From Candidatus Rokuibacteriota bacterium (lineage in GTDB: Bacteria; Methylomirabilota; Methylomirabilia; Rokubacteriales; CSP1-6), in the NCBI GenBank assembly GCA_003220225.1, contig QHRU01000052.1, positions 1-59,967 on the forward strand: a DNA stretch of 59,967 bases. The letters are read 5' to 3'. Positions 36,998 to 44,880 of the stretch are shown piece after piece. Under the pieces are notes generated by a model. That model was not told the DNA's origin. It did no database searches and worked only from the letters and a program-made list of their open reading frames with translations. Positions within the stretch are counted from its first letter, which is position 1. Every line of letters starts with the position of its first letter. The translations under genes and the position numbers were made by a program.

Positions 36998-38167
36998 ATG
37001 GACGAGTTCTACCGGATCAAGCGCTTGCCGCCATACGTCTTCGCGATCGTCAACGATCTGAAGACGAAGGCGCGCGCCCGGGGCGAAGACGTCATCGACC
37101 TCGGCATGGGCAACCCCGACATGCCCACGCCCAAGCACATCGTCGACAAGCTCATCGAGGCCGCGAAGAATCCGAAGAACCACCGCTACTCGGCCTCGCG
37201 CGGCATCACGCGGTTGCGCCGTGCGATGGCGACGTGGTACCACGACCGGTACGCCGTCGAGCTCGATCCGGATGCCGAGGTCATCGCGACCATCGGCGCC
37301 AAGGAAGGCATGGCGCACCTGGCCCTCGCGGTCCTGCAGCCGGGGGACGGCGCGCTGGTGCCGAATCCGACCTACCCGATCCACTCGTATTCGGTGGTGA
37401 TCGCCGACGGCGACCTCAGATCGGTTCCGCTGACCGCCGATGGCGATTTCTTCGGACGGCTGCAGGAGACGGCGAAGCTCGCCTGGCCCAAGGCCAAGCT
37501 GCTGATCCTGTCGTTCCCGCACAATCCGACGACCATGTGCGTCGAGCGCGACTTCTTCGTGAAGGTCGTGGAGTTCGCGCGCGAGCACCGTCTGATGGTG
37601 GTCCACGACTTCGCGTACGCCGACTTCACGTTCGACGGCTACAAGCCCCCGTCGTTCCTCTCGGTCCCGGGGGCGAAGGACGTCGGCGTCGAGATCTTCT
37701 CGCTGTCGAAGTCGTACAACATGCCGGGCTGGCGGATGGGGTTCGTGTGCGGCAACGCGCGCATGATCGCGGCGCTGGCGCGCATCAAGTCCTACCTCGA
37801 CTACGGCGCTTTCCAGCCCATCCAGATCGCGAGCATCATCGCGCTCGAGGGCGACCAGAAGGTGGTGGACGAGATCGTCGAGGTGCACCGCAAGCGCCGC
37901 GACGTGCTCGTGGACGGCCTCAACAAGCTCGGCTGGGAGGTCCCCAAGCCCAAGGGCACGATGTTCGTGTGGGCGCCGATCCCGGAGCCGTTCCGCGCCA
38001 TGGGCTCCCTGGAGTTCGCCAAGCTCTGCATCCAGGAAGCGAAGGTCGCGGTATCGCCTGGCATCGGGTTCGGCGAGTACGGCGAAGGCTACGTCCGCTT
38101 CGCGCTCGTCGAGAACGAGCAGCGGATCAAGCAGGCGCTGCGCGGCCTCAAGCACGTCCACCGCTGA
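36998..38167 (+). CDS. class I aminotransferase (AlaC/alanine transaminase-like)
   Basis: A 389-residue PLP aminotransferase. [36 protein letters not shown] and the cofactor motif [16 protein letters not shown] fit the AlaC/YfdZ glutamate-pyruvate aminotransferase group. The PLP lysine is in [15 protein letters not shown]. Starting at ATG 36998 gives the family opening [20 protein letters not shown]. It leads the aspartate-family block, 19 nt before hom, and could supply or drain amino groups for that pathway. The alternative is another aromatic or DAP-type aminotransferase, but dapL is encoded separately at 47-48 kb. Confidence 0.87.
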   Translation: MDEFYRIKRLPPYVFAIVNDLKTKARARGEDVIDLGMGNPDMPTPKHIVDKLIEAAKNPKNHRYSASRGITRLRRAMATWYHDRYAVELDPDAEVIATIGAKEGMAHLALAVLQPGDGALVPNPTYPIHSYSVVIADGDLRSVPLTADGDFFGRLQETAKLAWPKAKLLILSFPHNPTTMCVERDFFVKVVEFAREHRLMVVHDFAYADFTFDGYKPPSFLSVPGAKDVGVEIFSLSKSYNMPGWRMGFVCGNARMIAALARIKSYLDYGAFQPIQIASIIALEGDQKVVDEIVEVHRKRRDVLVDGLNKLGWEVPKPKGTMFVWAPIPEPFRAMGSLEFAKLCIQEAKVAVSPGIGFGEYGEGYVRFALVENEQRIKQALRGLKHVHR

Positions 38168-38186
38168 GCGGCCGGACGACCCACCC

Positions 38187-39503
38187 GTGACGTCCGTCGG
38201 CGAGGTTCACATCGGCCTGCTGGGCCTCGGCACCGTGGGCGCCGGCGTCGTGAAGATCCTCCAGTCGCAGCGCGCGATGCTCGAGGAGCGCGCGGGCTGC
38301 CGGCTCGCGCTGGCCGCCGTCGCCGACACCGACCTCACCCGCGCGCGCGAGGGCCTCGACCTGCGCGCGCTGCCGATGACCAACGACGCCGCGCGGGTGC
38401 TCGGCGACCCCGGCGTGCACGTCGTCATCGAGCTGGTGGGCGGCCTCGAGCCCGCGCGCACCTTCATCCTGCGCGCGCTGGCCGCGGGCAAGCACGTCGT
38501 CACCGCCAACAAGGCCCTGCTCGCGCACCACGGCGCCGAGCTCTACGAGGAGGCGCGGCGGCGTGGGGTGACGCTCGCCTTCGAGGCGGCGGTGGCGGGC
38601 GGAATCCCGCTCATCCGCGCCGTGAAGGAGGGCCTCGCGGCGAACTCCATCCTGTCGCTGGCGGGCATCGTCAACGGGACCTGCAACTACATCCTGTCGA
38701 AAATGACCGACGAGGGGATCGACTTCTCGCTGGTGCTGAAAGAAGCGCAGGCGCAGGGCTACGCGGAAGCGGACCCGACGCTGGACATCGAGGGCATGGA
38801 CTCCGCTCACAAGCTGCAGATCCTCGTCTCGCTCGCCTTCCGCACGTTCATCGATCTCAAGGACATCCACACCGAGGGGATCGCGCGCGTCACCGCGGCG
38901 GACATCGCATACGCGCGCGAGCTCGGCTATCGCATCAAGCTGCTCGCGATCGCCAAGGCCGCGGACGGCGGCGTCGAAGTTCGCGTGCACCCCACGATGA
39001 TTCCGGCCACCTCGCCGCTGGCCGCCGTCTCCGGCGTGTTCAACGGCGTCTTCATCACCGGCGACGCCGTCGGCGACCTCATGTTCTACGGCCGCGGCGC
39101 GGGCCAGATGCCGACGGCCTCCGCGGTGTGGTCCGACGCGCTCGAGATCGCGCGCCGTATCGCCCACGGCATCCCGGCGCTGGCGCTCGAGCTGCCCTCG
39201 GTCGGGCCGGCCGCGCTGCCGCTGCGGCCGATGGAGACGATTCGCTGCTGCTACTACCTGCGCGTGATGGCCCAGGACAAGCCCGGCGTGCTCTCGCGCG
39301 TCGCGGGCATCCTCGGCGAGAACGACATCTCCATCGCGAACGTGATCCAGAAGGGCCGCGGCACGCGCGAGGCGGTGCCGGTGGTGATCGTGACCCACGA
39401 GGCGCGGGAGCGCGACATGCGCGCGGCGCTGGCGAAGATCGACCGGCTGCGCGACGTGGCGGGCGCCACGACGATGATCCGGGTGGAAGGCGGTCCCGCG
39501 TGA
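38187..39503 (+). CDS. hom: homoserine dehydrogenase
   Basis: A 438-residue enzyme that reduces aspartate semialdehyde to homoserine. The NAD(P) motif is IGLLGLGTVGAGVVK, and NKALLAHHGAEL and VNGTCNYILSKM are family signatures; the catalytic region includes GYAEADPTLDIEGMDSAHKL. A C-terminal ACT domain (YLRVMAQDKPGVLSRVAGIL) should bind threonine for feedback control. Start is GTG 38187. It overlaps the inferred thrC start (GTGA). Confidence 0.95.
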   Translation: MTSVGEVHIGLLGLGTVGAGVVKILQSQRAMLEERAGCRLALAAVADTDLTRAREGLDLRALPMTNDAARVLGDPGVHVVIELVGGLEPARTFILRALAAGKHVVTANKALLAHHGAELYEEARRRGVTLAFEAAVAGGIPLIRAVKEGLAANSILSLAGIVNGTCNYILSKMTDEGIDFSLVLKEAQAQGYAEADPTLDIEGMDSAHKLQILVSLAFRTFIDLKDIHTEGIARVTAADIAYARELGYRIKLLAIAKAADGGVEVRVHPTMIPATSPLAAVSGVFNGVFITGDAVGDLMFYGRGAGQMPTASAVWSDALEIARRIAHGIPALALELPSVGPAALPLRPMETIRCCYYLRVMAQDKPGVLSRVAGILGENDISIANVIQKGRGTREAVPVVIVTHEARERDMRAALAKIDRLRDVAGATTMIRVEGGPA

Positions 39504-40660
39504 GCTCATCGAAGGGGGGCTCCGCTACGTCGAAGGGGGGCTCCGCCCCCCTCCGAGCCGCCCCCGCGGATTGCGCCGGCGAAGCCGGCGCTCGAAACGC
39601 GGTAACTGCCTGGCCCGGAATCATCGAGCGTTACCGGCGGTACCTGCCCGTTACGGAGAAGACGCCGGTGGTCACGTTGCTCGAAGGGAACACGCCGCTG
39701 CTGCCGGCGCCGCGGCTGGCGGAGGCGACCGATCCGAGCCTCGCCATCTTCCTCAAGTGCGAGGGCTTCAACCCGACGGGCTCCTTCAAGGACCGCGGCA
39801 TGACGATGGCGATGTCGAAGGCCGTCGAGGCCGGCTCGCGCGCGGTCATCTGCGCCTCCACCGGCAACACGTCGGCGTCGGCCGCTGCTTTCGCGGCGCG
39901 CGCCGGGCTCCGCGCGTTCGTCATGGTGCCGCGCGGCTCGGTCGCGCTCGGCAAGCTCTCGCAGGCGGCGATCCACGGCGCCAAGGTCCTGGTGGTGGAC
40001 GGCAACTTCGATCAGGCGCTCGACATCGTACGGCGCATCGCGGAGACGCACCCGGTCACGCTCGTCAACTCCGTGAACCCGTTTCGCATCGAGGGCCAGA
40101 AGACGGGCGCCTTCGAGGTCGTGGATCAGCTCGGGCGCGCGCCCGACTACCATCTGATCCCCGTCGGCAACGCCGGCAACATCACCGCCTACTGGCGCGG
40201 CTACCGTGAGTACCATCGCGACGGCAAGATGGGCAGCCTGCCGCGCATGGTCGGCTTCCAGGCCGCCGGCGCGGCGCCGATCTACGAGAACCGCGTGATC
40301 GAGGAGCCGCGCACGGTGGCGACCGCGATCAAGATCGGCAACCCCGCGTCGTGGGGGCCGGCGCTCGAGGCGGTGAAGGACAGCCGCGGCTGGGTCGACA
40401 TCGTCACCGACGAGGAGATCCTGCGCGCCTACCGCATGCTGGCCCGCGAGGAAGGCATCTTCATGGAGCCCGCCTCGGCGGCGACGGTGGCCGGCCTCGT
40501 CAAGATCGTGAAGGCCGGCCGCATCGAGCCGGGCAGCACGCTCGTGCTGACGCTGACCGGCCACGGCCTCAAGGACCCGGACACCGCGCTCGAGTCCGCG
40601 ACGCGGCCGACGTCCGTCCCCGCCTCCCTCGACGCCGTCCTGGCGCAGCTCGGCCTCTGA
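39500..40660 (+). CDS. thrC: threonine synthase with repeat-derived N-terminus
   Basis: A PLP enzyme converting O-phosphohomoserine to threonine. From TAWPGIIERYRRYLP onward the protein is a normal ThrC: GNTPLLPAPRLAE, the PLP lysine in NPTGSFKDRGMTMAM, STGNTSASAAAFAARAG and the phosphate-binding PVGNAGNITAYW. The only usable start codon upstream of this is GTG 39500, overlapping the hom stop. It adds about 36 residues with the in-frame repeat SKGGSAT-SKGGSA encoded by two 17-bp repeats and hairpins. No ATG, GTG or TTG lies between the repeat and the conserved domain, so either the extension is translated or a non-standard codon is used. Confidence 0.88.
   Translation: MSSSKGGSATSKGGSAPLRAAPADCAGEAGARNAVTAWPGIIERYRRYLPVTEKTPVVTLLEGNTPLLPAPRLAEATDPSLAIFLKCEGFNPTGSFKDRGMTMAMSKAVEAGSRAVICASTGNTSASAAAFAARAGLRAFVMVPRGSVALGKLSQAAIHGAKVLVVDGNFDQALDIVRRIAETHPVTLVNSVNPFRIEGQKTGAFEVVDQLGRAPDYHLIPVGNAGNITAYWRGYREYHRDGKMGSLPRMVGFQAAGAAPIYENRVIEEPRTVATAIKIGNPASWGPALEAVKDSRGWVDIVTDEEILRAYRMLAREEGIFMEPASAATVAGLVKIVKAGRIEPGSTLVLTLTGHGLKDPDTALESATRPTSVPASLDAVLAQLGL
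39509..39591 (+). repeat. tandem repeat and two hairpins inside the hom-thrC junction
   Basis: TCGAAGGGGGGCTCCGC occurs twice (39509-39525 and 39530-39546), with a 21-bp period, so the frame is kept. It is followed by two perfect hairpins: GGGGGGC/GCCCCCC with loop TCC (39535-39551) and GCGCCGGC/GCCGGCGC with loop GAA (39573-39591). The first resembles the constant hairpin of the family-2 elements but is not identical. Confidence 0.8.
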
Positions 40661-41655
40661 GCCACCGGCTCCGCGTCGTCCTCGGCGTCGCGGTCAGCGC
40701 CGGCCTCTTCGCGTTCCTCCTCATGAGTGTCGACCTGCGCGAGCTCGGCCGCGAGCTCGCGCGCACCGACTGGTCGTGGGTGGTCGCGGCCATGGTGATC
40801 GGCCTCGCGGGCGTCTACGCGCGGGCCTTCCGCTGGCGCTGGCTGTTCCCGCCGGGCGTCGAGCCCACGGGCATCGCCGCCGCCACGATGATCGGCTACA
40901 TGGCGAACAACGTACTGCCGCTGCGCGCGGGCGAAGTGGTGCGCATCTACGTGCTGGCGCGCAAGCTGCGCGAGTCCGGCTACGCCACCGGCGCGGAAGC
41001 CTTCTGGCTCGTGACGGCCACCCTCGTGGTCGAGCGGGTCCTCGACAGCCTCGCCATCGTCTCGATGCTGGCCGTCCTCGTGCTGATGATTCCCGTCCCG
41101 CGGGTCGTCGAGTGGGGCGCCGGGATCCTGCTCGTCGTCGACGTCGTCGGCGTCTCCGCCCTCATTGCCGTCGCGCGGGCACCCGACACGTGCCGCCGTG
41201 TCCTGCTTCGCCTCACGCGACGATGGCCGGGCGCCACGCGCCTGTCGGCGTCGATCTTCGAGACGGGGCTGCGGGGGCTCGACGGCATCCGCACGCCGGC
41301 CCACTTGCCCCGCATCGCGGTCTGGACGCTCGCCGTGTGGGTGCTGCCCGCGAGCGCGGCATGGGCGATGCTGCGCGGCGTCCACCTCGATCTGCCATTC
41401 ATCGCGGGCTGGGCGGTGCTCGCGTTCGTCGGCGTTGGCATCAGCGTGCCGTCCGCCCCGGGGTACGTCGGCGTCTTCCACGCGGCGGCCGCCGCCGCCC
41501 TCGCCGTCTACGGCGTGACGCGCGAGGCCGCCGTCGCCTACGCGCTGCTCTTCCACGCGAGCGCGGTGGTGCCCATCACGCTCGCCGGCTGGTTGTACCT
41601 CCTGCGCGAGCACGTCTCGCTCGGCGAGGCGCGCCGCGCGCCGACCGCCGCGTGA
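40657..41655 (+). CDS. YbhN/LPG-synthase-TM-like flippase-fold membrane protein
   Basis: A 332-residue integral membrane protein of the lysylphosphatidylglycerol synthase TM (UPF0104/YbhN) family, with about eight hydrophobic segments. Characteristic stretches are RAFRWRWLFPPGV, MIGYMANNVLPLRAGEVVRIY and SVPSAPGYVGVFHAA. Family members translocate lipids or lipid-linked substrates; the substrate here is unknown. The start is inferred as CTG 40657, which overlaps the thrC TGA as CTGA in the same way the window's ATGA and GTGA overlaps do. No ATG, GTG or TTG lies close upstream in frame; the first ATG, 66 nt later, would remove most of the first membrane segment. Confidence 0.8.
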   Translation: MSHRLRVVLGVAVSAGLFAFLLMSVDLRELGRELARTDWSWVVAAMVIGLAGVYARAFRWRWLFPPGVEPTGIAAATMIGYMANNVLPLRAGEVVRIYVLARKLRESGYATGAEAFWLVTATLVVERVLDSLAIVSMLAVLVLMIPVPRVVEWGAGILLVVDVVGVSALIAVARAPDTCRRVLLRLTRRWPGATRLSASIFETGLRGLDGIRTPAHLPRIAVWTLAVWVLPASAAWAMLRGVHLDLPFIAGWAVLAFVGVGISVPSAPGYVGVFHAAAAAALAVYGVTREAAVAYALLFHASAVVPITLAGWLYLLREHVSLGEARRAPTAA

Positions 41656-41670
41656 GGCGTGGCCGCGCGC

Positions 41671-41700
41671 TTGCCTGAGCGCGCGCGGCTCATGTAGATT
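41671..41700 (+). promoter_or_regulatory. lysC promoter
   Basis: TTGCCT (41671-41676), 18 bp, TAGATT (41695-41700), then 9 nt to the ATG at 41710, so the leader would be only about 2 nt. No Shine-Dalgarno is present in GCAGAGACC. It allows lysC to be expressed apart from the hom-thrC chain. Confidence 0.5.
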
Positions 41701-41709
41701 GCAGAGACC

Positions 41710-42924
41710 ATGGCGCTGATCGTGCAGAAGTACGGGGGCTCGTCGGTCGCCGACGCGGAGAAGATCAAGAACGTCGCGCGGCGCGTCGCCGAGAGCGCGT
41801 CCAACAACCAGCTCGTGGTCGTCGTCTCCGCGATGGGCAAGACCACCGACGGCCTCGTGGGCCTCGCGGGCCAGATCACCCGCACGCCGGAGCCGCGCGA
41901 GATGGACATGCTGCTCGCCACCGGCGAGCAGGTCACCATCGCGCTGCTGGCCATGGCGCTGCACGCGCTCGGGCTCAAGGCGCGCTCGCTGACGGGACCC
42001 CAGGTCGGTATGCGCACCGACCGCGCCCACACCAAGGCGCGCATCACGCGGATCACGCCGGAGCGCGCGCGGGCGGCGCTGGAGGCGGGCGAGATCGTGA
42101 TCGTGGCCGGCTTCCAGGGCCTGTCGGACGCCGACGAGGTCACCACGCTCGGACGCGGCGGCTCCGACCTCACCGCGGTGGCGCTGGCGGCCGCCCTGAA
42201 GGCCGACGTCTGCGAGATCTATACGGACGTCGACGGCGTGTACACGGCCGATCCGAACATCGTCCCCGACGCGCGCAAGCTGCCGCGGGTGGCGTACGAC
42301 GAGATGCTCGAGATGGCGAGCCTCGGCGCCAAGGTCCTCCAGGCCCGCTCGGTGGAATTCGCCAAGAAGTACGGCGTGGCCGTGCACGTGCGCTCGACGT
42401 TCAAGCCCGACCCCGGCACGCTCGTGACGAGGGAGGAGAGCGGGATGGAAGAGGTCGTCGTCACCGGCATCACCCACGACCGGAGCCAGTCGAAGATCTC
42501 GCTGCTCCGGGTGCCCGACCGGCCGGGCATCGCCGCCCAGGTCTTCGGCGCGGTGGCGACCAAGAACGTCGTGGTGGACATGATCGTGCAGAACATCAGC
42601 CGCGACGGCTTCACCGACATCTCGTTCACCGTCCCGCGCGGCGACCACGTGCGCGCGCAGACGGCGCTGGAGGAGATCGGCCGCACGGTGGGCGCCGAAA
42701 AGGTCCTGCACGACGAGCGCGTGGCGAAAGTGTCCATCGTCGGCGTCGGCATGCGCAGCCACTCCGGCGTCGCCGCGCGCATGTTCGCGGCGCTCTCCAA
42801 GGAAGGCATCAACATCCAGATGATCTCGACGTCCGAGATCGCGGTGTCCTGCGTGATCGAGGACAAGTACGCGGAGCTGGCCGTACGGGCTCTGCACGAC
42901 ACGTTCGAGCTCGGAGGCGAGTAG
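41710..42924 (+). CDS. lysC: aspartate kinase
   Basis: A 404-residue aspartokinase, first enzyme of lysine, threonine and methionine synthesis. The N-terminal [19 protein letters not shown], the [20 protein letters not shown] segment and the [20 protein letters not shown] block are diagnostic. Two C-terminal ACT domains begin near [18 protein letters not shown] and [20 protein letters not shown], so feedback inhibition by lysine and/or threonine is expected. Length matches the class with two ACT domains and no fused dehydrogenase. Confidence 0.95.
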   Translation: MALIVQKYGGSSVADAEKIKNVARRVAESASNNQLVVVVSAMGKTTDGLVGLAGQITRTPEPREMDMLLATGEQVTIALLAMALHALGLKARSLTGPQVGMRTDRAHTKARITRITPERARAALEAGEIVIVAGFQGLSDADEVTTLGRGGSDLTAVALAAALKADVCEIYTDVDGVYTADPNIVPDARKLPRVAYDEMLEMASLGAKVLQARSVEFAKKYGVAVHVRSTFKPDPGTLVTREESGMEEVVVTGITHDRSQSKISLLRVPDRPGIAAQVFGAVATKNVVVDMIVQNISRDGFTDISFTVPRGDHVRAQTALEEIGRTVGAEKVLHDERVAKVSIVGVGMRSHSGVAARMFAALSKEGINIQMISTSEIAVSCVIEDKYAELAVRALHDTFELGGE

Positions 42925-43060
42925 CCGCGCGCGCGTCGACCGCCCGACCGACAGTCGCCGCGCGCGTCGACCGCCTGACCGTCGGGCCGCAGTGCGAAGC
43001 CGCAGGGCGTCGCGCCCGAGGCGAGCCCGAGTGGGCAGCCCTGCGACGGCGCCCCGACGG
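42925..43060 (+). terminator. lysC 3' structured region (direct repeat and nested hairpin)
   Basis: Immediately after the lysC stop, CCGCGCGCGTCGACCGCC-like units lie at 42925-42949 and 42958-42980. A large nested hairpin follows: CCGTCGGG (42979-42986) pairs with CCCGACGG (43053-43060), and inside it CGCAGGG (43001-43007) pairs with CCCTGCG (43039-43045). There is no U-tract; a terminator or RNA-stability role is guessed from position only. Confidence 0.45.
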
Positions 43061-43082
43061 CACATATAAAGGAGCCAGTCCA

Positions 43083-44198
43083 ATGCCCTCCGTCGGCAGA
43101 GCCGCCGTCTTCTTCGGGCCGGGCAAGCCGTTCGAGATCCGCGAGGTCCCGCTGCCCGAGATCGAGCCCGACGCCGTCCTCATCAAGGTCTCGCTCGCCA
43201 ACGTCTGCGGCTCCGACCTGCACTTCTGGCGCGGCGACGCGCCGCTGCGGCTGCCGGAGGACGGCTGGATCTTCGGCCACGAGATGACGGGCCGCGTCGC
43301 GAAGCTGGGCCGGAACGTGAAGACCGACTCGCTGGGCCGCCCGCTGCGCGAAGGCGACCGCGTCGCGTACACCTACTTCTATCCGTGCGGCCGGTGCTAC
43401 GTCTGCCTCAACAAGCAGCCGGCGGCGTGCCCGGCCAAGATCGAGCGGCCGCGCGGCCCCTCCGAGTTCCCGCACTTCCACGGCGCCTTCGCCGAGTACT
43501 ACTACCTGCGCCCCGGCGGCGCCCTGTTCGGCGTGCCCGACGCGCTCAGCGACGAGCTGGTCTCGCCGGTGAACTGCGCCCTGTCGCAGGTGATCTTCGG
43601 CCTGCAGGAGGCCGGGCTCCGGTTCGGCGGCAGCGTGGTGATCCAGGGCGCGGGCGGGCTCGGCGTTCAGGCGGCGGCGGTGGCGAAAGACATGGGCGCC
43701 TCGACCGTGATCGTCGTCGACCAGCTGCCCGGGCGGCTGGAGCTGGCCAGGGCGTTCGGCGCCGACCACGTGATCAACGTGAAGGAGGTCGCCGAGCGCA
43801 AGGAGCGCGTCACGCTCGTGCGCAAGTGGACGGGCGGCATGGGCGCCGACGTCGCGTGCGACTTCGTCGGCTTCCCCCAGGTCATCCCCGAAGGCATCGA
43901 GATGCTCCGGCCGGGCGGCGCCTATCTCGAGATCGGCACCATCAGCCGCGGCGCCAAGGTCGAGCTCGAGCCGGCCACGCTCGTGTGGGGGGCCAAGAAG
44001 ATCGTCGGCGTCATCATGTACGACGCCGCGGTGATTCCGCGCGCCCTCGATTTTCTCGTGCGCAACCGGACGCGGTTCCCGTTCGATCGGCTGATCTCGC
44101 ACAAGTACCCCCTCGAGCAGATCAACCAGGCCTTCTCCGAATCGGAGTGGCACAACCGGGAGACGACGAAGATCAGCCGCGCCGCCCTCGTGCCCTGA
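43083..44198 (+). CDS. zinc-dependent alcohol dehydrogenase family protein
   Basis: A 371-residue medium-chain dehydrogenase. Catalytic-zinc residues are the Cys of NVCGSDLHFW and the His-Glu of FGHEMTGRV; the structural-zinc cysteines lie in YPCGRCYVCLNKQPAACP, the last spaced wider than usual. The Rossmann motif is QGAGGLGVQAAAVA. The overall pattern is that of sorbitol/threonine dehydrogenase-like or phosphonate-type enzymes, and the substrate is not decided. AAAGGAG precedes the ATG. It follows lysC but is separated from it by the structured region. Confidence 0.85.
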   Translation: MPSVGRAAVFFGPGKPFEIREVPLPEIEPDAVLIKVSLANVCGSDLHFWRGDAPLRLPEDGWIFGHEMTGRVAKLGRNVKTDSLGRPLREGDRVAYTYFYPCGRCYVCLNKQPAACPAKIERPRGPSEFPHFHGAFAEYYYLRPGGALFGVPDALSDELVSPVNCALSQVIFGLQEAGLRFGGSVVIQGAGGLGVQAAAVAKDMGASTVIVVDQLPGRLELARAFGADHVINVKEVAERKERVTLVRKWTGGMGADVACDFVGFPQVIPEGIEMLRPGGAYLEIGTISRGAKVELEPATLVWGAKKIVGVIMYDAAVIPRALDFLVRNRTRFPFDRLISHKYPLEQINQAFSESEWHNRETTKISRAALVP

Positions 44199-44430
44199 CC
44201 GGGCGGCGACGCGCTGCAACGGCGTGCGCAGGCTGGGCACGGCCGGTGTGGCTGCTGGGCGCGCGCGGCACACCGGGGCCCCGCGTGCGTCCACCTCGTC
44301 GCCGTGTAGTCTCGCCACAACAGTCGCCCGCTCTTCCCCCGACGCTCACCGTGTCGCTCCCCCTCGCGGGCTAGCCCGTCACCTTTCGTCCACTCTAGCG
44401 AGCCTGAATCGCGCGTGCGATCGTCGCCGC

Positions 44431-44880
44431 GTGCTCGGCTACACGCGCCGGCAGCTCGTCATCGTCGTCACCGTCGTCGCCGTCGGCGCCGGCGGTCTCG
44501 CGATCGATCACTGGCGCCGCGCGAATCCCGACGTCGTCGCCTATCTCGAGGCCCTCGACCGCGCCGCGCCGCCGCCGACGGCCCGCGAGCCCGGCCCGCG
44601 CGAGCCGATGGCGCGGCGCGCGGCGGCGCGGCCGCGCGAGGACGAGGCGCGCGGGCGACGCGCCCACGCCGACGACGCGACGCCGCTCGACGTCAACCTC
44701 GCGACCGCCGCGGACTTCGAGCGCCTGCCCGGCGTCGGGCCGGCCCTGGCCGCGCGGATCGTCGACGTCCGCGCGCGCGAGGGCCCGTTCGGCTCGGTGG
44801 ATGACCTGCGGCGCGTGCGCGGCGTCGGCCACGCCACGCTCGAGCGCCTGCGCCCACGCCTCGCCGTGAACACGCCATGA
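44431..44880 (+). CDS. comEA: ComEA family helix-hairpin-helix DNA-binding protein
   Basis: A 149-residue competence protein. One N-terminal membrane segment (RRQLVIVVTVVAVGAGGLAI) anchors it, a Pro/Arg-rich linker follows, and the C-terminal 60 residues are two helix-hairpin-helix motifs with LDVNLATAADFERLPGVGPA and VDDLRRVRGVGHATLERLR. It would bind incoming double-stranded DNA at the outer face of the membrane. Start chosen as GTG 44431, directly before the membrane segment; an upstream ATG (44224) would add 69 low-complexity residues. It overlaps comEC (ATGA). The preceding 232 bp hold no gene. Confidence 0.85.
   Translation: MLGYTRRQLVIVVTVVAVGAGGLAIDHWRRANPDVVAYLEALDRAAPPPTAREPGPREPMARRAAARPREDEARGRRAHADDATPLDVNLATAADFERLPGVGPALAARIVDVRAREGPFGSVDDLRRVRGVGHATLERLRPRLAVNTP

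Noticed and set aside
44199-44430. Gene upstream of comEA in frame with it
   Set aside because: The upstream frame from 44224 is low-complexity and would place about 70 residues before the membrane anchor; the GTG at 44431 fits ComEA better.
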